From: Lentisphaeria bacterium
Lineage (GTDB): Bacteria; Verrucomicrobiota; Lentisphaeria; Victivallales; Victivallaceae
NCBI GenBank assembly: GCA_017508135.1
Contig: JAFVZN010000106.1
Location: forward strand, 1-48,626
DNA length: 48,626 nucleotides
Direction: 5' to 3'
Positions 41,250 to 48,626 of the stretch are shown here, in pieces. The position numbers and the translations under genes are program-made. The notes under the pieces are model-generated. The model was given only the letters and a program-made list of their open reading frames with translations. It did not search any database and was not told the origin of the DNA. How positions within the stretch are numbered: position 1 is the first letter of the stretch; every line of letters begins with the position of its first letter.

Positions 41250-44222
41250 TTATACGCGGTCGAGAGTGGTCTTGTAACTCTTCGCCAGCGCATCAAGCTC
41301 AATGTCGCAACCGGCTCCTCTTCCGGTCACCTTGAGCGACTTACCGTTGGTGACTTTACCCACAGCAGCAAAGACGCTTCCCTCCAGCATCGCTTCAAAT
41401 GCGGCACGGTTCTCCTCGGCTACCGTGGCGACAAAGCGGCTGTTGGTTTCAGAGAACCACGCCTCAATGGCGGAACACTTCTCTTCACAGGGAACAGCAT
41501 CAAGATCGATTTCCATACCCAGCATACCGCCGAGTGCACTCTTGGCACAGGCGACCGCCATACCGCCGAGCGCGGGCGAGATCAGCGACTGCACCAAACC
41601 GGCTTCGCACGCCTGCGAAACTTTGTTGTAGAGCGCGATCGCGGTATCGGCATCGACTTTCGGCACCCGGTTACCGGTGCTGTTGAGCATATTGTAGTAT
41701 TCAGAACCGCCGAGTTCCGCCTTGGTAAGACCGAGAACGTAGACGGTATCTCCGGGTTGCTTGAGTTCCGGAGAAACAGTTTTGCTGATATCATCCATCT
41801 TGCTGATGACACTGAACAGCAATGACGGCGGAATGGATATCTTGCGGCCGCCGCGGGTGGAATCATTCTTCATGGAGTCCTTACCGGAGATACACGGCAC
41901 AAGATATTTTTTGGTGTAATCGTAGATAGCGCGGTTGGCGCGAACCAGCTGGGCAAGCTTATATTCGCCGTCGGGGGTCTTGGCACTCTGCACCGGATCG
42001 GGCCAGCAGAAGTTGTCCAGACCGGCGATCATCTTCATGTTACCGCCGACAGCGATGACCCGGCGCACGGCAAGGTCGATACAGCTTGCCGCCATATCGT
42101 AGGTGTCGATGTCGCTGTAACGCGGCAGAATGGCAGATGCAAGGATAACACCTTCATTGCTCAACGGTTCGATCATCGTCACCGTGGCATCGGCAGCGAT
42201 GTCGCGGTTGACTCCGCCAAAGGGTTTCAATACGCTCAAACCTTTGACTTCGTGGTCATACTGGCGCGCTTTGTATTCGTTGGAACAGATGTTCAAACGG
42301 CCCATAAGTTCGATGGAATCCGCCTTGAGATCGCGGCCGGCAAGTTCCGGTTCCGCAAATTCCGGGCTCTTCCAGCTGGCTTTGAGCTGCATCTTGGGCA
42401 GACCGGAGTGCATGAATTCGATATCGAGCAGGGCAACAGTCTTACCGTTGTAGAGCATGTGGAACTTGCCGTCATCGGTAAATTCACCCATGACCGAAAC
42501 TTCGACGTCGCGTTCCGCCGCCAGAGCTTTGAATTCGTCGATCTTTTCCGGGGGAACGGCAAAACTCATGCGTTCCTGAGCTTCGGAAACCAGGATCTCC
42601 CACGGCTGGAGACCGGCATATTTCAGCGGAGCTTTGGCAAGGTCCATACAGCAGCCGTTGCACTCTTCCGCCATTTCACCGACACTGGAGGAAAGACCGC
42701 CGGCACCGTTGTCGGTGATAAAGCGGTAAAGTCCGCGGTTGCGCGCTTCCATGATGAAGTCGCTCAACTTCTTCTGGGTGATGGGGTCGCCGATCTGCAC
42801 CGCCTGCACGGGGCTGTCTTTGTGCAGCTCTTCACTGGAGAATGTGGCACCGTGGATACCGTCTTTACCGATGCGGCCGCCGCCCATAACGATCAGATCT
42901 CCGGGCTTGATGGTCTTGCTGCTGCCGGGGACACCGTTGATCTGTTTGGGAAGTTTACCGACCGTACCGCAGTAGACCAGCGGCTTGCCGATGTAACGGT
43001 CATCAAAGTATTCCCAGCCGTTGCCGTAGGGAATACCGCTCTGGTTGCCGCCGTCGATAACACCTTTATGCACACCGTCGCGGAGGCGGCGGGGATGCAG
43101 CAGACCTTCGGGAACGTTCTCGTTGGCGGTGAAGGGCGAACCGAGGCAGTAACCCCAGACGTTGATAAGCAGTTCAGCTCCCTGTCCGGTGCCGAGGGGG
43201 TCGCGGTTCACACCGACGATACCGGTCATGGCACCGCCGTAAGGATCCAGCGCGGAGGGGGAGTTGTGAGTTTCGACTTTGTAGGCGACATCACACTTGT
43301 CGTTGAAGTTGATGACACCGGCGTTGTCTTTGAATACGGAAACGAGCCAGGGCACTTTTTCCGCGATCTCTTTGGTACTCTTCTGGATGTAGCTCTTGTA
43401 GCAGGAGGAGATGTGGGATTTTTCCCCGGTTTCGGTATCTTCGTAATCGATTTCGGCACTGAAGATCTTGTGTTTGCAGTGTTCGCTCCAGGTCTGGGCG
43501 AGAACTTCCAGTTCCACGTCGGTCGGGTTGGCGGAAAGACCGTACTCTTCACGACCTTTGGCGGTACGGAAGTAGTTCTGGATAGCTTTCATTTCGTCAA
43601 GCGAAAGAGCAAGGATACCTTTCTGGCTCAATTCGACCAGCGCCTCATCAGAGACTTCCAGATCGTAGTTGCGCACTTCAACGGCATCGCTGTTCTTGAC
43701 AAACGGCAAGTTGGCGGGAACATTTTCCGCTTCGCTGCCGGGGATGACGGTCACGCTGTTGATAAGTTCATTGGCAAGAAGCTTTCTGCCGATGGTTTCA
43801 GCCTGATCGACAGTGAGTCCGGAACCGGAGATCAGATATTCTGTGGAGGAGAAAACATACTCATCCTCCCGCAGCTTTCTGCCGAGGATATCCGCCGCCG
43901 CCGTACGGAAGGTACGGCTGACGTTATCGGTGACACCGGGGCGGAATCCGACGGCGATAAGGTAATCGCAGCTGTCCAGTGCGGTAAAGTTTTCCGAAGC
44001 GGCATCCGCCGTACGCCACATCTGCAGCACCGGATTGCACAGCAGCGCGGCGATCTTCTGCGCTTCGGCAGGGGTGCAATCGGAAACGAGAGTATAAACA
44101 TCGCGGGTCTGCACTTTGTCCAGCTTGATGCTGCTGACGCTTTGCGCCTGAGCGATGACGGCTTCGCCGCGGGCATCGTGCCACATCGGCAGAGTAGTAA
44201 GTTCAATCCGGTAGTTGTTCAT
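41250..44222 (-). CDS. purL: Phosphoribosylformylglycinamidine synthase, PurL with fused PurS-like N-terminus
   Basis: 990 residues. It converts FGAR to FGAM with ATP and glutamine in purine synthesis. Length lies between small PurL (about 740) and the E. coli large form (1,295, including glutaminase). Residues 1-165 look like two tandem PurS-like modules (LTTLPMWHDARGEAVIAQAQ; YLIAVGFRPGVTDNVSRTF). The synthase begins near 225, with WSEHCKHK at 245-252 and the ATP site KVETHNSPSALDPYGGA near 315-331. There is no PurQ glutaminase domain, so a separate PurQ is expected elsewhere. AGAGGT precedes the ATG, 16 bp after the upstream unknown gene. Confidence 0.93.
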   Translation of the reverse strand: MNNYRIELTTLPMWHDARGEAVIAQAQSVSSIKLDKVQTRDVYTLVSDCTPAEAQKIAALLCNPVLQMWRTADAASENFTALDSCDYLIAVGFRPGVTDNVSRTFRTAAADILGRKLREDEYVFSSTEYLISGSGLTVDQAETIGRKLLANELINSVTVIPGSEAENVPANLPFVKNSDAVEVRNYDLEVSDEALVELSQKGILALSLDEMKAIQNYFRTAKGREEYGLSANPTDVELEVLAQTWSEHCKHKIFSAEIDYEDTETGEKSHISSCYKSYIQKSTKEIAEKVPWLVSVFKDNAGVINFNDKCDVAYKVETHNSPSALDPYGGAMTGIVGVNRDPLGTGQGAELLINVWGYCLGSPFTANENVPEGLLHPRRLRDGVHKGVIDGGNQSGIPYGNGWEYFDDRYIGKPLVYCGTVGKLPKQINGVPGSSKTIKPGDLIVMGGGRIGKDGIHGATFSSEELHKDSPVQAVQIGDPITQKKLSDFIMEARNRGLYRFITDNGAGGLSSSVGEMAEECNGCCMDLAKAPLKYAGLQPWEILVSEAQERMSFAVPPEKIDEFKALAAERDVEVSVMGEFTDDGKFHMLYNGKTVALLDIEFMHSGLPKMQLKASWKSPEFAEPELAGRDLKADSIELMGRLNICSNEYKARQYDHEVKGLSVLKPFGGVNRDIAADATVTMIEPLSNEGVILASAILPRYSDIDTYDMAASCIDLAVRRVIAVGGNMKMIAGLDNFCWPDPVQSAKTPDGEYKLAQLVRANRAIYDYTKKYLVPCISGKDSMKNDSTRGGRKISIPPSLLFSVISKMDDISKTVSPELKQPGDTVYVLGLTKAELGGSEYYNMLNSTGNRVPKVDADTAIALYNKVSQACEAGLVQSLISPALGGMAVACAKSALGGMLGMEIDLDAVPCEEKCSAIEAWFSETNSRFVATVAEENRAAFEAMLEGSVFAAVGKVTNGKSLKVTGRGAGCDIELDALAKSYKTTLDRV

Positions 44223-44238
44223 AAATATATACCTCTAT

Positions 44239-44916
44239 TTAGAATTGGATTTTATGCTCAAACGAAACTCCGAACCTGTTCAGCAGAGCCTCATTATGTT
44301 TGACACAGCCCGAATATGCGCGCTCATAGCGTCCGGCATTTTCCGGGCTGAAACTTTTTCCGGCATAAGTACGGTAACGTACCACGCGCCAATGGGAGCG
44401 GTTGAAACTTTCACGCATGATGTTGAGCAGGTCGTGTTCCTCCTCATTGAGAACGCTGATGATCTTCCCGGCTTCATCTTCGTTCAAAGCCCCCATCGCA
44501 TCCCGGCAGGTATCGTTCAAACTCATATTGCGCAACTCAAAAAAGTTGGCAAGCGATGCTCCGAGGCTGTCCATCATCAAAGAGTGGGCGAGCATCCGGC
44601 GTTCCCGGTCACGGGTATCGGGGTTGCTCAGCATAAGCAGGATCTGCCGGGAGTCCCGGCAGGAGTCTTTCAGCAGACGGGAAATCTGCCAGTATCCTTC
44701 AAAACGGCTGGAACCTTCGCAGGAGGCAAGGTCACCGCGGCACACCAGCTGTTCAGCGATATCGAATGCCGCATCCCGCCTGCCCATCAACGGCGGAAGA
44801 TTCAGCTTTAGCAGCCAATCCGCCGGACGGAGCGACATATCACCGGAGCCGGAAATCAATTCCTGCAACCGGCGGTTGCGTCCGCCGACAATATTCTGCT
44901 GCACTGAATCTTCCAT
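44239..44916 (-). CDS. Conserved-context protein of unknown function
   Basis: 225 residues, not recognised. It is predicted largely helical, rich in Arg, Glu, Leu and Ser, with no signal peptide or membrane segment. Notable stretches are LPPLMGRRDAAFDIAEQL, SSRFEGYWQISRLLKDSCRD, LNEEEHDLLNIMRESFNRSHW and a C-terminus FGVSFEHKIQF. AAGGAAAG lies upstream of the ATG at 44916. It sits between serA (30 bp) and purL (16 bp) on the same strand, so it is probably co-transcribed with both. Confidence 0.75.
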   Translation of the reverse strand: MEDSVQQNIVGGRNRRLQELISGSGDMSLRPADWLLKLNLPPLMGRRDAAFDIAEQLVCRGDLASCEGSSRFEGYWQISRLLKDSCRDSRQILLMLSNPDTRDRERRMLAHSLMMDSLGASLANFFELRNMSLNDTCRDAMGALNEDEAGKIISVLNEEEHDLLNIMRESFNRSHWRVVRYRTYAGKSFSPENAGRYERAYSGCVKHNEALLNRFGVSFEHKIQF

Positions 44917-44938
44917 TATAAGCTGATCCGCTTTCCTT

Positions 44939-44971
44939 GTTCAGCTTCAACCGAGAAAGGTGAAGCTGAAC
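44939..44971 (-). other. Hairpin at the serA stop codon
   Basis: An 11-bp perfect inverted repeat, GTTCAGCTTCA (44939-44949) with TGAAGCTGAAC (44961-44971), spans the serA TGA. No T tract follows on the minus strand and the next gene's ribosome-binding site comes just after it. It is more likely an mRNA-processing or translation-coupling structure than a terminator. Confidence 0.7.
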
Positions 44972-46524
44972 GCTTTGGTCGCGTTGACCGCTTCTTTGAT
45001 CTTGGCAACCAGCATCTCAGGAACTTCCACGTTGGTGGTGATGACGCTGAGAGAACGACCGATCTTGAGGTTCTGGGGAGCGCGGATGTCGATGATGTTG
45101 ATATTCTTCTCTCCGAGGATACCGGCAATGCGGCCGATAACACCGGGTTCGTCAGCATATTCGACAAAGAGGTGATGACCGGCAGGGTCAAAATAGAGCT
45201 TGTCGAAGTTGTCCAGACGGGAGATCATAACGGTGTTTTCAGCGATGGTACCGCGGGCACCGGCTTTGACGATGGCATCTCCGGTTCCGACGAAGAGGTC
45301 GATGGTCATGGATTCGCCGTAGTTCTTGGAGTTATCGACCATGCGGTTGATAAGCTCGACACCGGAGTCGCAGAGGTACTGTTCGGCTTCTTTGGGTCCC
45401 TGTTCGACCGCGAAATCCTTGGCAATGGCAGCCACCACCGGCGGAATGAGCCACTTGGCATAGTCAGCAAGCTTGCCGTAGAAGCTGGTTTCAATGCGGG
45501 TGGGGTTGTTGGTATCACCGAGATAAGCGTGGGTGAGAGCCGTCAGAGCATAAGCAAGTTTCTGGTAACCGGCATCCAGACCGTCGGGAAGAGCTTTGTT
45601 GACAACACAGTTGGTAACGCCCTGCTCGAAGTAGGAAATGGTCTGTTCAGCGGCGCGCTTGGCGGCGTTGAAGTTGGCTTCGTAGGTGTTGGCTCCCAAA
45701 TGGGGAAGCATGATGTCAGCGACATCGGCAACACTCTTGGGACCGGCGGCATCTTTGGGATAAACGTCGTTGCAGTAGACGATCTTCTTGGTGGCCTTGA
45801 CGGCGCGGAGATCTTCTTCATTGATGATACCGGCGCGGGCACAGTTGACGAGGATGGCACCGGGCTTCATCATTTCAAAGAAGCGGCGGCTGATCATGCC
45901 GCGGGTCTCATCGTTTTCGGGGATGTGGAGGGTGATGCAGTCGGCTTCGGAGAAGATCTTTTCAACGGAGCAGAGTTCGACACCGATCTTCTCAGCCAGA
46001 GCGGGGGAGAGCATCGGGTCATAACCGAGAACTTTGACATCGAAACCGGAAAGGCGCTTGACGACCAGATTACCGATGTGACCGAGACCGAGGATACCAA
46101 CGGTCTTGCCGGTAAGTTCGTGTCCCATGAATTTGCTCTTTTCCCAGTCACCGGCACGGGTGGAAGCATCAGCAGGAAGCACATGACGGTAAGCTGCGAG
46201 GATCATGGCGACCACTTCCTCAGCCACGGCGTTGCTGTTGGCACCGGGGGTGTTCATCACATCGACGCCGCGTTTGCGGGCATACTTGATGTCGATGGTG
46301 TTGTAACCGGCACCGGCGCGGACGACCAATTTCAGATTGGGCATGGCATCGATGACTTCAGGACCGACCTTTTCACTGCGGACGATGAGAGCTTCGGCAT
46401 CGGAGTGCTGTTTGATAAGCTCCTCCATGGCGGTGGTACCGTCAAGGATCGTTTCGTAACCGCGTTGGGTAAGTAAATCGGCAGCGAATTTGTCAAGTTT
46501 GGTCGGAATAAGTACCTTGGGCAT
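44947..46524 (-). CDS. serA: D-3-phosphoglycerate dehydrogenase
   Basis: 525 residues, the long SerA form (as in Bacillus and mycobacteria) with an intervening domain and a C-terminal ACT domain. It oxidises 3-phosphoglycerate with NAD as the first step of serine synthesis. Seen: Rossmann motif GILGLGHIGN near 143-152, VNCARAGIINEEDL with the catalytic Arg, HLGANTYEA, and the ACT segment EYADEPGVIGRIAGILGEKN near 450-470. Start at 46524 follows AGGAG with a 10-bp gap. It is the first gene of a minus-strand series with the unknown gene, purL and the sigma gene. Confidence 0.95.
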   Translation of the reverse strand: MPKVLIPTKLDKFAADLLTQRGYETILDGTTAMEELIKQHSDAEALIVRSEKVGPEVIDAMPNLKLVVRAGAGYNTIDIKYARKRGVDVMNTPGANSNAVAEEVVAMILAAYRHVLPADASTRAGDWEKSKFMGHELTGKTVGILGLGHIGNLVVKRLSGFDVKVLGYDPMLSPALAEKIGVELCSVEKIFSEADCITLHIPENDETRGMISRRFFEMMKPGAILVNCARAGIINEEDLRAVKATKKIVYCNDVYPKDAAGPKSVADVADIMLPHLGANTYEANFNAAKRAAEQTISYFEQGVTNCVVNKALPDGLDAGYQKLAYALTALTHAYLGDTNNPTRIETSFYGKLADYAKWLIPPVVAAIAKDFAVEQGPKEAEQYLCDSGVELINRMVDNSKNYGESMTIDLFVGTGDAIVKAGARGTIAENTVMISRLDNFDKLYFDPAGHHLFVEYADEPGVIGRIAGILGEKNINIIDIRAPQNLKIGRSLSVITTNVEVPEMLVAKIKEAVNATKAFSFTFLG

Positions 46525-46568
46525 TTCTCTCAATCTCCTGTGTTATAGACAATAAATACCGTCCATCT

Positions 46569-46622
46569 AATATACCATGCTTTCATGATTTTTGCAAGTT
46601 ATTGTCCCATTTCTTGCAAAAA
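46569..46622 (-). promoter_or_regulatory. serA promoter with an overlapping inverted repeat
   Basis: TTGCAA (46592-46597), a 17-bp spacer and TATATT (46569-46574) on the minus strand. The -35 box lies inside a 10-bp perfect inverted repeat, TTTTTGCAAG (46589-46598) and CTTGCAAAAA (46613-46622), spaced 14 bp. This is a candidate operator for a dimeric regulator. Confidence 0.65.
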
Positions 46623-46626
46623 TCTT

Positions 46627-46663
46627 CACAGTTGTCCCGTAAAAATCAAACCTGCGGCAGCGG
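46627..46663 (+). repeat. Dispersed CACAG-TGTCCC repeat module
   Basis: CACAGTTGTCCCGTAAAAAT followed by CAAACCTGCGGCAGCGG. It matches the inverted copy at 12291-12328 almost base for base and the copy at 40030-40064 more loosely. It abuts the 3' end of the decarboxylase gene (46684). Confidence 0.75.
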
Positions 46664-46683
46664 CAGAACCTTCCCGGAGTATT

Positions 46684-47853
46684 TTACGAACGGACAAAGT
46701 AAACCGGAATAGGCGGAAAACCGTTGAATTCGACCGAAGCATAACTTGCCGTATAAGCTCCGCAGCTCAGCCAGTAAACCCGGTCGCCGGGTTTGATGTA
46801 GCTGGGCAGTGGGTTGCGGTAAAATTCATACATGATATCCTGACTGTCACAGGTGGGACCGGCGATAATGAAATCTTCGCAGAATTCGCCGCGGGCTTCA
46901 CTGTAAAGAGGATATTTTATGCTTTCATCCCAGGTTTCAATGAGACCGTTGAACTTGCCGGCATCAAGGTAAAGCCAGCGGTCAAGACCGGTGGAAGATT
47001 TTTTGCTGACCAGAATGACTTCACTGGCGATGACACCGGCTTCACCGACCATGGAACGGCCGGGTTCCAGAATGATCTCCGGAAGGTCGTCGCCGAAATC
47101 CTCTTTGAGATAGCGGGTGATCTCTTCGGAGTAAACATCCATGCTGTTGATCTTGCCGAGATAGTGGGCAGGGAAACCGCCGCCCATGTTTATGAGCTGA
47201 AGTTTGATGCCTTCGTCTTCCAGATAGTTGCAGATGTAGCGAACCTTGGCGATGGCGGAGTCCCAAGTACCGATTTCGCGCTGCTGGGAACCGACATGAA
47301 AGGAGATACCTGCCGGAGTAAGACCGAGATCGCGGGCCAGAAGCAAAAGGTCTATCGCCATATCCGGGTGGCAGCCGAATTTGCGGGAAAGGGGCCAGTC
47401 GGCGGTTTCGCTGCCTTCGGTGAGGATACGGCAGAAGACGCGGGCTCCCGGAGCTTCTCTGGCGATGTTGCGCAAATCAGGTTCGCTGTCGGTGGCGAAG
47501 AGGCGGACACCTTTGTCGTAAAAATATTTGATGTCAGAACGTTTTTTGATGGTGTTGCCGTAACTGATGCGGTCGGGAGAGATCCCGAGAGAGAGGACGC
47601 GATCGAGTTCATAACGGGAGGCGATGTCGAATTTGGAACCGAGGTCGCGCAAAAGTTCCAGAACTTCCACGGCGGGATTGGCTTTCACGGCATAGTAGAT
47701 ACTGGCGAAAGGGAAGCGGGTGTTGAGGTCGCGGTATTTGCGTTCAACGATACTCAAATCAACCACAATACAGGGGGTGGGATGCCTGGAAGTTTCAGAT
47801 TTGATAGCGTTCCACTCAGCAGCAGAATAGTAGTCAAGGATATTCACCGGCAT
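46684..47853 (-). CDS. Alanine racemase-fold PLP decarboxylase (ornithine/lysine type)
   Basis: 389 residues, the length of eukaryote-like ornithine decarboxylases and bacterial lysine/ornithine decarboxylases of fold type III. Lys57 in YYAVKANP binds PLP. SFHVGSQ, LINMGGGFP and EPGRSMVG line the cofactor site. GPTCDSQD has the catalytic Cys335. It would decarboxylate ornithine (to putrescine) or lysine (to cadaverine) in the cytoplasm. Carboxynorspermidine decarboxylase is a related alternative but lacks this Cys-Asp pattern. AAAGGA precedes the ATG. Single gene, on the same strand as serA 159 bp downstream. Confidence 0.9.
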   Translation of the reverse strand: MPVNILDYYSAAEWNAIKSETSRHPTPCIVVDLSIVERKYRDLNTRFPFASIYYAVKANPAVEVLELLRDLGSKFDIASRYELDRVLSLGISPDRISYGNTIKKRSDIKYFYDKGVRLFATDSEPDLRNIAREAPGARVFCRILTEGSETADWPLSRKFGCHPDMAIDLLLLARDLGLTPAGISFHVGSQQREIGTWDSAIAKVRYICNYLEDEGIKLQLINMGGGFPAHYLGKINSMDVYSEEITRYLKEDFGDDLPEIILEPGRSMVGEAGVIASEVILVSKKSSTGLDRWLYLDAGKFNGLIETWDESIKYPLYSEARGEFCEDFIIAGPTCDSQDIMYEFYRNPLPSYIKPGDRVYWLSCGAYTASYASVEFNGFPPIPVYFVRS

Positions 47854-48008
47854 AATTCAGTCCTTTCGTCGTTATACCCTGTTTCGCACAACATTTCGTC
47901 AGTAAAATTTTGTCTGCTGTAAAAAATAACGTATTAAAGGCAGATTACAAGATGCAAAACAAAAAAAAGTGAAAAAATTACACAGCCATCCCGTAAAAAT
48001 TTGAAAAC

Positions 48009-48037
48009 TTGACAAAAAAGAAGATCCATGCTACCTT
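48009..48037 (+). promoter_or_regulatory. Transposase promoter
   Basis: TTGACA (48009-48014), a 17-bp spacer and TACCTT (48032-48037). Transcription would start near 48044, downstream of the left arm of the hairpin at 48020-48030. Confidence 0.5.
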
Positions 48038-48078
48038 TTGCTTTACCACAAGACGAAAGGAAAACCACATGGATCTTC
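48020..48078 (+). promoter_or_regulatory. Start-codon-sequestering hairpin of the IS transposase
   Basis: GAAGATCCATG (48020-48030) and CATGGATCTTC (48068-48078) are perfect 11-bp inverted repeats. The right arm contains the transposase ATG (48069-48071). The left arm lies between the -35 and -10 boxes, so only transcripts entering from outside contain both arms. Confidence 0.8.
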
Positions 48079-48272
48079 AAAAGAGTAATATGACAGTACT
48101 TGCGCAAATTGTCAAGTTAATTCCAGCAAAAATTATTGATTCTCTCGCAGAAAAGTATAAAATTCAAACCAGAGCCTTCAGTCCGAACAGTCATGTGGTG
48201 ACACTTTTGTATGAACACTTGGCACATTCTTTGAGTTTGAACGATGTTTGTGACAGGTTGCGGACATCGTAA
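48069..48272 (+). pseudogene. Transposase N-terminal fragment, DUF4372-type (IS4-like)
   Basis: 67 residues from MDLQKSNMTVLAQIVKLIP. The segment SHVVTLLYEHLAHSLSLNDVCDRLR is typical of the DUF4372 domain that precedes the DDE domain in a group of IS4-like transposases. The match ends at CDRLR; the last two codons (TS) and the stop come from unrelated DNA. AAAGG precedes the ATG. A full enzyme would be about 400 residues, so this copy is inactive. Confidence 0.75.
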
Positions 48273-48409
48273 TTGTTTTCTTTGGCAAAAGCATCGATAT
48301 CGGCTTGATTGTCGGCATAAACTTTGCGATAGTCGTATCCTCCCGTTTCGGCGAGATCCGCGAGGAACTCTTCGGCAGCGGGGGATTTTTTGTTGTAAAA
48401 CCGATTTTT
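48265..48409 (-). pseudogene. Unidentified gene remnant
   Basis: On the minus strand an open stretch reads KNRFYNKKSPAAEEFLADLA then ETGGYDYRKVYADNQADIDA and FAKENNYDV, with natural-looking composition. It is bounded by a TAG upstream (48410-48412) and runs into the IS fragment. It has no start codon or ribosome-binding site. It may be an internal piece of a gene cut by the IS or by deletion. Family not recognised. Confidence 0.4.
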
Positions 48410-48443
48410 CTATGGTTTTTCAAAGAAAATACGCTGAGCGGAC

Positions 48444-48471
48444 TTGACTTTTTTAGAAAAGGTTGTACATT
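48444..48471 (+). promoter_or_regulatory. Possible radC promoter
   Basis: TTGACT (48444-48449), a 16-bp spacer and TACATT (48466-48471), about 50 bp before the ATG at 48521. Confidence 0.45.
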
Positions 48472-48520
48472 TACTTAAGATTTTGAGATTGTGTTGTAAC
48501 TTTATTACGGAGTTTGAAAA

Positions 48521-48626
48521 ATGGCTTTTTCACATGAAAACGCCGGACACCGGCAGCGGTTGAGAGAAAGATTTATCAATGCCGGACTTCCCGCTTTCGC
48601 TCCTCACGAAATTCTGGAACTGCTCC
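48521..48626 (+). CDS. radC: RadC family protein, N-terminal part (cut by window edge)
   Basis: The 35 visible residues (MAFSHENAGHRQRLRERFIN, then AGLPAFAPHEILELL) match the N-terminus of RadC/UPF0758 proteins, where HRxRLRERF is followed by a Y/HExLELLL helix-hairpin-helix. The metalloprotease-like JAB domain expected downstream is outside the window. A GGAG lies 11 bp before the ATG. RadC's role in DNA repair is disputed. Confidence 0.85.
   Translation, partial: MAFSHENAGHRQRLRERFINAGLPAFAPHEILELL

Larger units (their letters stand above)
47981..48264 (+). mobile_element. Truncated IS element, left end
   Basis: The remnant starts at or after the CACAG-CATCCC motif (47981-48000), includes a promoter and start-codon hairpin, and breaks off within the transposase N-terminus near 48264. 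The right end and most of the transposase are missing. The exact left boundary is inferred. Confidence 0.65.

Noticed and set aside
42252-44303. 683-codon open frame opposite purL
   Set aside because: Antisense shadow without start signals or domains.

Overview
The window looks like chromosomal DNA from a Lentisphaerota (Victivallales-type, gut) bacterium. This is inference. It rests on a short pseudopilin with the [13 protein letters not shown] helix beside secreted carbohydrate-active-type enzymes and an AraC regulator, a giant repeat protein built of FN3-like and PPC-like (WVGxGDxxD) units, and GC-rich palindromic repeats between genes. No rRNA, tRNA or CRISPR array was seen.

Layout. 1-12 kb: GC-rich repeats, a MurQ/GCKR-type double-SIS protein, and a huge minus-strand gene (1945-11931) interrupted once by an in-frame TAA. 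12.3-18.6 kb: a nucleoside deoxyribosyltransferase-like gene, then dnaE with two overlapping downstream genes, converging on yraN. 18.6-25.2 kb: a GH2-like glycosidase, and an AdiA-type decarboxylase with a GadC-type antiporter. gdhA is divergent from these. 26.6-32.5 kb: a secreted esterase-like protein, an AraC regulator, a pseudopilin, a secreted putative glycosidase and a GNAT enzyme. 32.5-33.1 kb: a repeat island. 33.1-40 kb: parE-parC-MFS transporter-OppB-type permease, packed as one operon on the minus strand. 40-40.45 kb: repeats. 40.46-47.9 kb: an alanine-racemase-fold decarboxylase, then serA, an unknown gene, purL and a sigma-70 gene, all on the minus strand. 48-48.6 kb: an IS fragment, a gene remnant, and the start of radC.

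How the genes fit together. Core replication and topology (dnaE, parE/parC), purine and serine synthesis (purL, serA), polyamine or acid-stress amino-acid metabolism (two decarboxylases, antiporter, gdhA), and a polysaccharide-oriented secreted set. Promoters are unusually legible: eight of them carry a -10 box TATATT with a 16-17 bp spacer. Several intergenic regions share one dispersed repeat module (CACAGYTGTCCCRT followed by CTGCGGC). The points most worth following up are the stop codon inside the giant gene, a pair of overlapping 24-bp palindromes at the pseudopilin cleavage site, the dispersed repeat modules, an 18-bp x 19 repeat inside parC, and an IS start-codon hairpin that would silence read-through transcripts.
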